Assembly: GCF_001665535.1 (NCBI RefSeq)
Contig: NZ_LZSQ01000001.1
Coordinates: 1-64,000 of the forward strand
Direction: 5' to 3'
DNA length: 64,000 nt
DNA from: Mycobacterium sp. 852002-51961_SCH5331710
Lineage (GTDB): Bacteria; Actinomycetota; Actinomycetes; Mycobacteriales; Mycobacteriaceae
Below the pieces are notes generated by a model. It made no database searches. It saw nothing but the letters and a program-made list of their open reading frames with translations, and had not been told where the DNA came from. A program made the translations under genes and the position numbers. Below are positions 1-7,047 of this stretch, one piece after another. The stretch's first letter is position 1. Every line of letters begins with the position of its first letter.

Positions 1-258
1 AGCAGACCGCCGACTCGCCTCAGCCTTGGAGATCCGCAACAACACCGTCAACGCGCCGGCCACACTGTGCTCACCCACCTCCGCCAACGGCGCGCCCTGC
101 AACCCGGCGACCAGCCGGTGCCCCACCATCGCTTGGCGTCGCGTGAAGGTCTCCCACTGGGCGGTCAACGCCAACTGCTCAGCAGTGCTCAAGGTGTCGA
201 ACGACTCGGCGATCAACGCGGACGCCTGAGCGGCCATCCCCGCAATCACTTCGCTCAC
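1..258 (-). CDS. 13E12-repeat/DUF222 family protein, N-terminal part (cut by window edge)
   Basis: Reading the minus strand from a GTG at 258 gives an open frame to the window edge (86 codons). It has the N-terminal DUF222 look: an LSTAEQLALTAQWETF stretch, then RRQAMVGHRLVAGL, then LLRISKAEASRR. Mycobacterial 13E12 proteins normally carry an HNH nuclease domain at the C-terminus, which would lie outside the window. A full-length relative is present at 29635. The GTG lies inside a LexA-like box. The family role is not settled; HNH homing-like or DNA-damage functions have been suggested. The gene may be intact or a fragment; that cannot be seen here. Confidence 0.72.
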   Translation of the reverse strand, partial: MSEVIAGMAAQASALIAESFDTLSTAEQLALTAQWETFTRRQAMVGHRLVAGLQGAPLAEVGEHSVAGALTVLLRISKAEASRRSA

Positions 259-266
259 ATGTTCGA
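251..266 (-). promoter_or_regulatory. LexA-like (SOS) box overlapping the DUF222 start codon
   Basis: On the minus strand the sequence is TCGAACATGTGAGCGA. The left half is a perfect TCGAAC and the right half matches 4 of 6 bases of GTTCGA. The start codon GTG occupies nucleotides 9-11 of the box, the same register as the two stronger boxes at 9263 and 29627. It is a weaker match, so function is an inference. Confidence 0.4.
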
Positions 267-372
267 AACCCACACCCCGACGCTAAACCCACCCCCCGAC
301 ACGATCACCCCAATTGTGACCACTGAAACCAAAGAGACACAAGTGAATTGAGATGAGTCCCCGCACAAAGCA

Positions 373-408
373 ACGCGGCGCACGCTCACCTAGAAGCGTG
401 CGCCGCGT
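373..408 (-). terminator. Strong hairpin, probable terminator of the 0.4-2.3 kb operon
   Basis: A perfect 14-bp inverted repeat (373-386 with 395-408) closes an 8-nt loop. It lies just downstream of the minus-strand operon ending at 439 and upstream of the DUF222 gene. There is no T-tract, which is usual for mycobacterial hairpin terminators. Confidence 0.6.
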
Positions 409-438
409 GGCTGGGCGCTAGATGTAGCCAGCTAGTGA

Positions 439-648
439 TTACGGGGCGGGGATGTTGATGCAGCCGACGTTCGGCAGGCATCCGCTCGCGCCGCCGGGTC
501 CGGCTGTGCCGCCGGGTCCGTTCGGAGCCAGCGCGCCGCTCGCGCCGCCGGGACCGGCCGAACCACCGGGGCCACCAGGGATTACGCCCGCCCCAGCTGG
601 CGAAGCGCGGCCACCAGACCAGCTACGCTGCTTGACCCGCCGCGGCAC
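439..648 (-). CDS. Small Gly/Pro-rich peptide ORF, unrecognised
   Basis: A 69-codon frame starts at GTG 648, inside the end of the upstream membrane-protein gene (26-bp overlap). Its middle is a low-complexity repeat of GPGG(S/T)AGPGGASG units. It ends with a short Cys-containing tail, CLPNVGCINIPAP. I do not recognise a family. Its position suggests it is the last gene of the ImmA/MAB_1171c-like operon, translated by coupling, since no clear Shine-Dalgarno precedes it. The opposite strand is also open here, and Gly/Pro low complexity can arise by chance in GC-rich DNA, so gene status is uncertain. The real start could also differ. Confidence 0.35.
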   Translation of the reverse strand: MPRRVKQRSWSGGRASPAGAGVIPGGPGGSAGPGGASGALAPNGPGGTAGPGGASGCLPNVGCINIPAP

Positions 649-1783
649 CGCGGCGGGTCAACGCGCGGTACTGCTCGGCGATCTCCAGAATCCACTCGCG
701 GTCTGAGTACTCGCTGGGTTGGTTGAGCCAACCCAGGCCGGGAAAGTCGACGCGCTGATCCTCCGCGGTGCCGTCGATTCCGGAATAAATCCATTCGGCG
801 ATCGCCTTCGCTTGTTCCTGCGGCGGAACGGGCGGCGATTCGAGTTCAGCGTCGTCCTCGGCCTCGTCACCGGTCACCGCGCCGGCGGGGTCCACCCGCA
901 GCTTGCGGCGGTACTCGGCGGCCGTGGCTTCCAGGTAGAGCGCATCGGAGATCAACGACATCCGCTCGGCGACCCGGAAGACCAGCGGACCGCGGGGCCG
1001 GACCCCGATACCGATGTCGGGATGCCTGCGGCCCAGCTCGGTGAGTATCGGTTGAATCGCCCGCAGTTCGCGACGAGCGCCGAACCAGTCCTCGATGCTG
1101 GGCAGCAGTGATCCCGCGGCGACGACCACCATCGCGCAGCCCAGGAGCGTCGCCGCGGCGCCGACACCGACAGGCCCGCTGCGGTTCACGGCGCGCAGGA
1201 AGAAGAAGGCGGCCGCGACCGCGATCAGCACGATGCCGAGCGTGAACACGAACAGCGCCCGGCCACGGCGGCTGCGATTCGAATAGCGCAGTCCCGCCCA
1301 GGAGACCAGTGACAAGGCCAGCAGCACGTACAGCAGCGGCAGCAGCCAGGGCAACGAGTTCCCGCCCTCGCTCAGATTGCGCTGCAGGAACTCCTGGGCC
1401 GACATCTCGGGCTGCCGTCCCGCGGCGAAGAACGCCAGCGCCGTCACCACGGCGATCACCGCCGCGACGGCGTACTGCGCCATGGCGATCCGGCGGATCG
1501 TCGCCGGTTTACGCACCGACGACGCGGAGGTGATCATCACGCAGCTGCCCGCGGCACAGGCGACGAGCGCGATCTGGGACAAGCCCAGCGAGATGTTGGG
1601 CCAGTGCAGGAGCCGGTCGATCAGCAGCGTCAACGGCTGCCAGTTCAGGGCGGCGATCAACGCCAGGCTGGCCAACGCGAGGATCATCGCGGTGCTCACC
1701 AGGCTCTGCTTATTGACCAGCGCCCACCCGATGCGTAGGCCGGTGGCCAGTCCGAGCAGACCGGCGATCACCCAGACGATCAA
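623..1783 (-). CDS. MAB_1171c-like (DUF6545) integral membrane protein
   Basis: The 386-residue protein has about seven hydrophobic segments in its first 230 residues, then a soluble tail of about 155 residues with an acidic patch near 310. This matches the actinobacterial family annotated as MAB_1171c putative transporter (DUF6545), as I remember it. That family often sits beside an ImmA/IrrE-type protease gene, exactly as here. The start is TTG at 1783, overlapping the protease stop as TTGA, so the two are translationally coupled. No transport substrate is known and no transporter signature is visible. The 3' end overlaps the Gly-rich ORF. Confidence 0.7.
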   Translation of the reverse strand: MIVWVIAGLLGLATGLRIGWALVNKQSLVSTAMILALASLALIAALNWQPLTLLIDRLLHWPNISLGLSQIALVACAAGSCVMITSASSVRKPATIRRIAMAQYAVAAVIAVVTALAFFAAGRQPEMSAQEFLQRNLSEGGNSLPWLLPLLYVLLALSLVSWAGLRYSNRSRRGRALFVFTLGIVLIAVAAAFFFLRAVNRSGPVGVGAAATLLGCAMVVVAAGSLLPSIEDWFGARRELRAIQPILTELGRRHPDIGIGVRPRGPLVFRVAERMSLISDALYLEATAAEYRRKLRVDPAGAVTGDEAEDDAELESPPVPPQEQAKAIAEWIYSGIDGTAEDQRVDFPGLGWLNQPSEYSDREWILEIAEQYRALTRRGAAAGQAA

Positions 1784-2271
1784 CCAAACGCCTCTCCGAG
1801 CCGCACCTGGACGATCGACGAACGGTCCGACGGCAGCCTGCCGAGGCGGTAGAGCAGCAGGGCCGCGAAATCCTCCGCCTCCTGCTCGGCCTCTTCACCG
1901 GCGGGCCCCATACAACCGGTCCGCTGGTTGAGCATGTAGCTGATGAGATCGGAGCTGGCGAACTCCGTGCTCTGCTCGGCGGCTTGCGCGACGGGGATGC
2001 CGTCGTGGCCCAGCACCAGATGCCCCAGCTCGTGGGCCAGCGTGCGGTCCCACGCGGGCAGACCCTTCTGGATCAGGAAGACGTCGTGGTCGTTGTACTG
2101 GCGCCACTGCCCACAGACTCCGGGCGGCAGCTCGGCCATCTTGAGCTCGATGCGTCGTTGGCGGTCTTCGCTGACGGCCTCGACGAGCCGGGTCAGCGAC
2201 ACCTCCCCGTGCCGCGGCGCCAGTTCGAGCACGGCCCCGACTGCTCGGGTGACACGGCGGTTAGCTGGCAT
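1780..2271 (-). CDS. ImmA/IrrE (ParH-like) zinc metalloprotease-like protein
   Basis: The 163-residue protein has a zinc-protease HELGH motif at residues 80-84 and the short alpha/beta layout of ImmA/IrrE proteins. Proteins of this type cleave or sense partner regulators in phage, toxin-antitoxin and stress systems. Actinobacterial copies next to MAB_1171c membrane proteins are often labelled ParH-like. I chose ATG 2271 rather than the upstream GTG 2295 because GGAAGGGGG lies just before it. It is the first gene of a three-gene minus-strand operon. No HTH antitoxin-like partner is visible beside it. Its substrate is unknown; the downstream peptide is a speculative candidate. Confidence 0.72.
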   Translation of the reverse strand: MPANRRVTRAVGAVLELAPRHGEVSLTRLVEAVSEDRQRRIELKMAELPPGVCGQWRQYNDHDVFLIQKGLPAWDRTLAHELGHLVLGHDGIPVAQAAEQSTEFASSDLISYMLNQRTGCMGPAGEEAEQEAEDFAALLLYRLGRLPSDRSSIVQVRLGEAFG

Positions 2272-2527
2272 GGATCCCCCTTCCGACCAGTCCACTATCC
2301 GCTGTCCGCCGTCTTGACGGGCGGCTTCTTGGCTTCAAGTTCGCGAACTCGCGGTTTTGTACAAGCATGCCCGCAATGCGCGGTCCAGCCAAGGCGTAAC
2401 CGCAGCGGCCCCGCGGGCATCGAGCCGCCCGCAGCCCACAAGCTCGCAACGATAGGGTTGTGCTGCACCGACAACCCGCACAGCGATGACGTCAGCGGCC
2501 GAAAACACCACTGGGAGGCAAGCCGGG

Positions 2528-3184
2528 ATGAGCCTGTTCAAGCGACGCAAAACCCGCGCCACCCGCAGGGCCGAGGCCCGCGCGATCAAGGCCAAGGCGA
2601 AACTGGAGGCCAAGCTGGCCGCCAAGAACGAAGCCCGTCGCATCAAGGCCGCCAACCGTTCCGAGACCAGGGCTCTCAAGGCCCAGCTCAAGGCGCAGCG
2701 CGACAGTGACCGGGCAGCGCTCAAGGTCGCCGAGACGCAACTGAAGGCCGCCCGCGAAGGCAAGCTCTTCTCCCCCGGCCGGATTCGGCGGGTGCTGACC
2801 GTGACGCGGCTGCTCGCCCCGATCGTGGTGCCGGTCGCTTACCGCGCGTCGATCACCGCACGCGGTTACCTCGACCAGCGCCGCGCGGACCGGCTCGGGG
2901 TCCCGCTCAGCCAGGTCGGTCAGTTCAACGGGTACGGCGCCCAGCTGTCGGCCCGCATCGCCGGCGCCGAGCAGTCGTTGCGCCTCGTCGCCGAGAAGAA
3001 GCCCAAGGACGCCGAGACCAAACAATTCGTCGGTGCGATCACCGAGCGGCTCGGCGACCTGTCCGCCGCGGTGGCCGCCGCCGAGCACATGCCGCCGGCA
3101 CGACGTAAGGCGGCGCACACCTCGATCGAACAGCAACTCGACGGAATCGACGCCGACCTGATGGCTCGGCTCGGCGTGAGCTGA
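2528..3184 (+). CDS. Rv3850-like coiled-coil protein (DUF6474)
   Basis: The 218-residue protein begins MSLFKRRK and runs through about 85 residues of Lys/Arg/Ala-rich heptad-like helix. A more hydrophobic region (about 90-125) and a helical C-terminal half follow. Length and start agree with M. tuberculosis Rv3850, and the gene order that follows (membrane protein, hns, rraA, ethA/ethR) supports orthology. ATG 2528 is preceded by GGGAGG at a suitable distance; the longer frame from 2486 has no such signal. The function is unknown. The strongly basic N-terminus could bind nucleic acid or acidic lipid, but that is only inference. Confidence 0.75.
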   Translation: MSLFKRRKTRATRRAEARAIKAKAKLEAKLAAKNEARRIKAANRSETRALKAQLKAQRDSDRAALKVAETQLKAAREGKLFSPGRIRRVLTVTRLLAPIVVPVAYRASITARGYLDQRRADRLGVPLSQVGQFNGYGAQLSARIAGAEQSLRLVAEKKPKDAETKQFVGAITERLGDLSAAVAAAEHMPPARRKAAHTSIEQQLDGIDADLMARLGVS

Positions 3185-3191
3185 GCGGTCC

Positions 3192-3707
3192 ATGTCGCCC
3201 ACCGGTCTCGCGGCACGCCTTCGTGGCGTGGCTTCGGGGCTGCTGACGGCGACACTCGCCGCGGCCGCACACGGATACGGCGGTGCCGAGTTACCGACCG
3301 GGGCGGCGACGGTTGCGATGGCCGTTCTCGCCGCGACCATCGGCGCGCTGATCGCGGGTCTCTCGCGGGCCTCGGAAATTCCCGTGCTGCTGGGGATCTT
3401 GGCGTCGGGACAGGTCGTCGGCCACATTTTGCTGGGCGTCACCGGGCATACCCACGCACCGCCGAGCACGACGATGCTGGCCGCGCACGTGCTGGCCGTC
3501 GGAGTGGGTGCAGTGCTGATCGCGGCCGGCGACCGCCTGTGCCGGGCGGTGTCCCGCGTGGTGCGGGTGGCGGTGCGGATCGTGTGCGCACCGGTTCCGC
3601 CGCAGGCGCGCTGCAGCACTCATCGTGCCGAACAACCGCTTCGCTCCGCGCTGCTTCTCGCCGCGTCGGTGTCTCATCGTGGCCCGCCGGTCAGCCTCGC
3701 CCGCTGA
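3192..3707 (+). CDS. Small integral membrane protein, copper-locus neighbour
   Basis: The 171-residue protein has about four hydrophobic helices in its first 115 residues, a GHTH sequence near residue 87, and a basic Cys/His-containing tail. It starts at ATG 3192, 7 bp after the preceding stop, and runs into the copper genes ycnI-copC-copD, so it probably belongs to the same transcript. It occupies the place of the small membrane protein Rv3851 of M. tuberculosis but is longer. The last 40 residues look poorly conserved in style and may be an extension. No enzymatic motif is visible. A role in metal handling is inferred only from neighbours. Confidence 0.6.
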   Translation: MSPTGLAARLRGVASGLLTATLAAAAHGYGGAELPTGAATVAMAVLAATIGALIAGLSRASEIPVLLGILASGQVVGHILLGVTGHTHAPPSTTMLAAHVLAVGVGAVLIAAGDRLCRAVSRVVRVAVRIVCAPVPPQARCSTHRAEQPLRSALLLAASVSHRGPPVSLAR

Positions 3708-3739
3708 TCGACTTCCCCACGACACAGAAAGCCCACTCG

Positions 3740-4348
3740 ATGAGAACCATCACCAGGGCGCCCCTGCGCGCCCTTATCACCGTCGCCGCAGCGGCGTCGA
3801 CGATCGCGCTCGCCGGCACCGCGTCGGCCCACGTCCGCGTGGATGCAGACCACGCGGACCGCGGCGACTACGCAATGCTCACGTTCCGGGTCCCCGGTGA
3901 ATCCGACACCGGTGCCCTCACAACGGAATTGACCGTGGAGCTGCCGAACCTGACGTCGGTGCGGACAGAGGTCATGCCGGGGTGGACCGCACGGCTGGAC
4001 CGTGACACCGCAGCGGGCACCGTCCGCTCCATCACCTGGACGGCGGCGCCGGGAACCGGCATCTCGCCCGACCAGTTCGCGTTGTTCCGCGCCTCGGTCA
4101 AACTCCCCGACGACGACTCGGTGAGCTTCCCCGCCACCCAGACCTACGACGACGGCACCGTCGTGCACTGGAGCCAGCCCGCGACAGCCGACGGCACCGA
4201 ACCCGAGCACCCGGCGCCGGCGCTGGAGTTGACCAGCACGGGTACGCCGCCGACAACCGACACCGGGACGCGGTGGCTCGCCGGCGGAGCGCTGGGCGTC
4301 GCCGCCATCGCGCTCGCTGTGGCGCTGCTTTCGAGGCGGCGGGCATGA
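3740..4348 (+). CDS. ycnI: YcnI/DUF1775 copper-binding protein
   Basis: The 202-residue protein has a Sec signal peptide ending ASA, so His31 would be the mature N-terminus. A beta-rich DUF1775 domain follows, and a C-terminal membrane anchor (about 178-198) ends in RRRA. Known YcnI proteins bind Cu(II) outside the membrane through the N-terminal His together with Glu and Trp; the HW pair near 143 could supply the Trp. I chose ATG 3740 because the longer frame from 3539 only adds non-signal sequence. Its stop overlaps copC as ATGA. It probably acts as an extracytoplasmic copper chaperone feeding CopC/CopD. Confidence 0.85.
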   Translation: MRTITRAPLRALITVAAAASTIALAGTASAHVRVDADHADRGDYAMLTFRVPGESDTGALTTELTVELPNLTSVRTEVMPGWTARLDRDTAAGTVRSITWTAAPGTGISPDQFALFRASVKLPDDDSVSFPATQTYDDGTVVHWSQPATADGTEPEHPAPALELTSTGTPPTTDTGTRWLAGGALGVAAIALAVALLSRRRA

Positions 4349-4857
4349 GGAGATTTGCCGTCGGTGTGCTCGTGATCGCCTGGGTGGCCGCAGGGGCGCT
4401 GGCCGGTGCGGGCACCGCGTCCGCGCACGCGACCCGCATCGCCACGGACCCGGCCGAGAACGCCCGACTGACGGAGACGCCGACGTCGGTGTCGGCGACG
4501 TTCAGCGAAGCGATGCAGACGCAGTTCGCCGCGATGACCGTCGTCGGCCCCGACGGCAACCTGTGGTCGACCGGTGAGCCGGAGGTCCGGGGCGCCGTCC
4601 TGCGTGTCGGCGTGAGACCGCTCGGGCCGTCCGGGCGGTACACCGTGAACTACCGGGCCACCTCGGCCGACGGGCACGTGGTCAACGGGTCGTGGTCGTT
4701 CGAGCTGAGTGTGCAGGGGACCGGGACGCCGGGACCGCCGGCGGCCGCCCCGGCTGACACCTCGGCCGACGACGGGGTTCCCGTGTGGCCGTTCTTCGTG
4801 GGCGCCGTCGTCGTCATCGGTGCCGGCGCGGTGTGGGCGGTGCGGCGGCGCCCGTGA
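4345..4857 (+). CDS. copC: CopC-like copper resistance protein
   Basis: The 170-residue protein has a signal peptide ending near residue 27 (ASA), leaving His28 at the mature N-terminus, a ligand in CopC proteins. It has the CopC beta-barrel pattern with PAENARL early and ADGHVVNGSW late, the His being another expected copper ligand. Unlike short Gram-negative CopC, it carries a C-terminal transmembrane helix (about 148-166), common in actinobacteria. It overlaps ycnI (ATGA) and copD (GTGA), so the three are translated together. Confidence 0.87.
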   Translation: MRRFAVGVLVIAWVAAGALAGAGTASAHATRIATDPAENARLTETPTSVSATFSEAMQTQFAAMTVVGPDGNLWSTGEPEVRGAVLRVGVRPLGPSGRYTVNYRATSADGHVVNGSWSFELSVQGTGTPGPPAAAPADTSADDGVPVWPFFVGAVVVIGAGAVWAVRRRP

Positions 4858-5777
4858 CCCGCGCACGCACGGTGGCCGCCGGGGTGCTGCTGGCGGCCGC
4901 CGCGGCGGTCCTGGCGTGGGCCCTGGCCCATCCGCACGGGTCGTTGGCCGTGATCGCCGTGCGAGCACTGGCCGACGGCGCAGGCGTCGTGGCGCTGGGC
5001 CTGGCCGTGGTGCCGATGCTCGACGGTGAGCGTCGTCGCGGCGAGCTGCTGGTCCGCTCGTCGCGACCGCTCGCCGTCACCTCGGCGGTGTGGCTGCTGG
5101 CCGAGCTGGCCCGGTTGCTCGTCGAGGCCGCACAGGCCGCGGGGCTGCCGGTGCTTCGGCTCGGCGTGCAGACCACGCTGAATTTTGCGACCGCGACCGC
5201 TGCCGGGCGGTCGGGCATCCTCGCGGTTGTGGTTGCGGCCGCCGTCGGCTTCGCCGCGCTCGCCGCGCCGCGGACCTCGTCGAGGAACGTCGTGGTGATC
5301 GGCGCCGTGGCGGTCGGGGTGGCCGCACGCCAACTGACGGGGCACTTCGCCGACAGTGCGCTGGGCGGTGCCGCGGTCACCGTGCACACCCTGGCCGCGG
5401 CGCTCTGGTGCGGAGCGCTGGCCGCTCTGGTGCTCACCGTCGACCACCGGGGGCAGTGGGCCAGGATGCTGCCGCGTTTCTCGCAGTTGTCGCTGGTCTG
5501 CGTGCTGGTGCTGCTTGCCGGCGGGGCGGCGGGTGCCGCGATCCGGTTGGGCGCACCGGCCGAGCTGTACACCACCGGCTACGGACGGCTGCTGTCGGCC
5601 AAGATCGCGGCTACGGTCGCTCTCGTCGTCCTCGGCTGGCGAAACCGCACGATGTGGGTGCCCGCCGCACGGTCGCACCGCGCGACGGCGGTGGCGTCGC
5701 GCACCAGGGCGCGGGTCGAGACCGCGCTGATGATCGTCGCGCTGGTGCTGGCGGCCGGTCTGGCCGTCGCGGGTTAG
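4854..5777 (+). CDS. copD: CopD-like copper import/resistance membrane protein
   Basis: The 307-residue polytopic protein has about eight transmembrane helices and the CopD domain in the C-terminal half (HTLAAALWCGALAAL, then a KIAAT segment in the last third). CopD proteins move copper across the cytoplasmic membrane together with CopC. The start GTG 4854 overlaps the copC stop. It is the last gene of the copper set; 91 bp separate it from hns. Whether the set imports copper or protects against it is not shown by sequence. Confidence 0.83.
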   Translation: MTRARTVAAGVLLAAAAAVLAWALAHPHGSLAVIAVRALADGAGVVALGLAVVPMLDGERRRGELLVRSSRPLAVTSAVWLLAELARLLVEAAQAAGLPVLRLGVQTTLNFATATAAGRSGILAVVVAAAVGFAALAAPRTSSRNVVVIGAVAVGVAARQLTGHFADSALGGAAVTVHTLAAALWCGALAALVLTVDHRGQWARMLPRFSQLSLVCVLVLLAGGAAGAAIRLGAPAELYTTGYGRLLSAKIAATVALVVLGWRNRTMWVPAARSHRATAVASRTRARVETALMIVALVLAAGLAVAG

Positions 5778-5868
5778 CGCCATATCCAACCTGGCATGAT
5801 GGGACCGTTCGACTGCCGGTCGCCCGCTCGGCCGGCCTGGCGCCGAGACACTGCAAAGGAGCAGCCCG

Positions 5869-6390
5869 ATGGCAGACCAGCAGGGCCGACCCGACGAACA
5901 GCCGCAGGGCTCACCACCGGCGGATGAGTCGACCCCGCAGCCCGCTGCCGCCGAGTCGGCGAGCACCTCGCCGGATCCGCTGATCCCCCCGGCGCCCGCG
6001 AAGAAGACTCCCGCCAAGAAGACTCCCGCCAAGAAGGCGGCCAAGAAGACCCCGGCCAAGAAGGCGGCGAAGAAGGCCGCACCGGCCAAGAAGACGCCCG
6101 CCAAGAAGGCGCCCGCCGCCAGGAAGGAGCCGGCTAAGAAGGCTCCGCCGAAGACGGCGCCCCCGACGGAATCGGCCGCCAAGGACAGCAGCCTCGAGTC
6201 GGCGGCGAAAGAGGCCGCTGCACAAGCCAAGTCGACGGTCGCCAGCGCGCCCAACCCGGTGTCAGGGCCGGAACCGGCGCCGTTGATCGGGCCGGAGCCA
6301 TCGCGGTTGCCGGTGGCGGTGGCGATCGCGGCGGGTGTGCTGGCGATCATCGTCGTGCTGCTGATACGCCGCGGCGGCGACGAGGACTGA
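5869..6390 (+). CDS. hns: Hns-like PAKKA-repeat protein with C-terminal membrane anchor
   Basis: The 173-residue protein has an acidic/Pro-rich start and about 12 repeats of the type (T/A)PAKKA from residue 43 to 105, like the tail of histone H1. An Ala-rich linker and one C-terminal transmembrane helix (about 147-166) follow. This is the architecture of M. tuberculosis Hns (Rv3852), and it sits directly before rraA as there. AAGGAG precedes ATG 5869. The basic repeats should bind DNA, and the anchor suggests tethering of the nucleoid to the membrane. It is not related to E. coli H-NS despite the name. Confidence 0.85.
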   Translation: MADQQGRPDEQPQGSPPADESTPQPAAAESASTSPDPLIPPAPAKKTPAKKTPAKKAAKKTPAKKAAKKAAPAKKTPAKKAPAARKEPAKKAPPKTAPPTESAAKDSSLESAAKEAAAQAKSTVASAPNPVSGPEPAPLIGPEPSRLPVAVAIAAGVLAIIVVLLIRRGGDED

Positions 6391-6482
6391 CGCGGCGTCT
6401 GGGTCGATAGTGCTGCGCGAAGAGGGTGATCTCCCTGGCCCTCGCCAGCACCGGACAGGGCGCGCTCCCTTAGCATCGACCG

Positions 6483-6962
6483 GTGAGCATCGAACCCCGC
6501 CCCACCGCCGACCTGGTCGACGACATCGGACCCGACGTGCGCAGCTGCGATCTGCAATTACGCCAGTTCGGCGGGCGCGCCGAGTTCGCCGGACCCATCG
6601 TCACGGTGAAGTGCTTCCAGGACAACGCCTTGCTGAAGTCCGTGTTGTCCGAACCCGGTGACGGCGCGGTGCTCGTCATCGACGGCGACGGGTCGCTGCA
6701 TTCGGCGTTGGTCGGTGACGTCATCGCGGGCCTCGGCGTCGACAACGGCTGGGCCGGTTTGATCATCCACGGCGCCGTCCGCGACTCCGCGACACTGCGC
6801 ACCCTCGACATCGGCATCAAGGCGCTGGGCACCAATCCGCGGAAGAGCACGAAAACCGGTGCGGGCGAACGCGATATCGCGGTCGAGTTCGGCGGGATCG
6901 TGTTCGAGCCCGGCCACATCGCCTACAGCGACGACGACGGCATCGTGGTCGTCGCCCCCTGA
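6483..6962 (+). CDS. rraA: RraA-family protein (formerly called MenG)
   Basis: The 159-residue protein matches RraA along its whole length, with [15 protein letters not shown] and GAVRDS motifs that line the trimer active-site cleft. Some RraA proteins inhibit RNase E; others are aldolases. The old MenG methyltransferase label is wrong for this fold. The start is GTG 6483. A TAGCAT -10-like hexamer (6472-6477) ends six bases before it, so the mRNA may be leaderless. It converges with ethA across a strong hairpin. Gene order equals Rv3853 beside ethA. Confidence 0.87.
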   Translation: MSIEPRPTADLVDDIGPDVRSCDLQLRQFGGRAEFAGPIVTVKCFQDNALLKSVLSEPGDGAVLVIDGDGSLHSALVGDVIAGLGVDNGWAGLIIHGAVRDSATLRTLDIGIKALGTNPRKSTKTGAGERDIAVEFGGIVFEPGHIAYSDDDGIVVVAP

Positions 6963-6984
6963 CGGCCACCCCCACAACCGCGAA

Positions 6985-7034
6985 CAGACGCGAACCTGCC
7001 TCATTTCGGCGAGAAATGGGCAGGTTCGCGTCTG
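6985..7034. terminator. Long hairpin between convergent rraA and ethA
   Basis: An almost perfect 22-bp inverted repeat (left arm from 6985, right arm ending 7034) has a single bulged T and a 5-nt loop, GGCGA. It lies 22 bp after rraA and 13 bp before the end of ethA, so it can stop transcription from both sides. It may also be a dispersed palindromic element. Confidence 0.7.
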
Positions 7035-7047
7035 CTCGGCGGAAGAA

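Noticed and set aside
452..706. Plus-strand frame over the Gly-rich ORF
   Set aside because: Pro/Ala-rich mirror of the low-complexity repeat, with no ribosome site; the minus-strand frame fits the operon.
2339..2348. GTTCGCGAAC palindrome upstream of the ImmA gene
   Set aside because: A perfect but only 10-bp palindrome; expected by chance in GC-rich DNA and not near a promoter element.
5998..6110. PAKKA repeats considered as a CRISPR-like array
   Set aside because: Repeats are in-frame codon repeats without spacers; clearly coding.
4650..6557. 635-codon antisense frame across copC, copD and hns
   Set aside because: Composition follows the real genes' GC3 shadow; low-complexity and unlike any protein I know.
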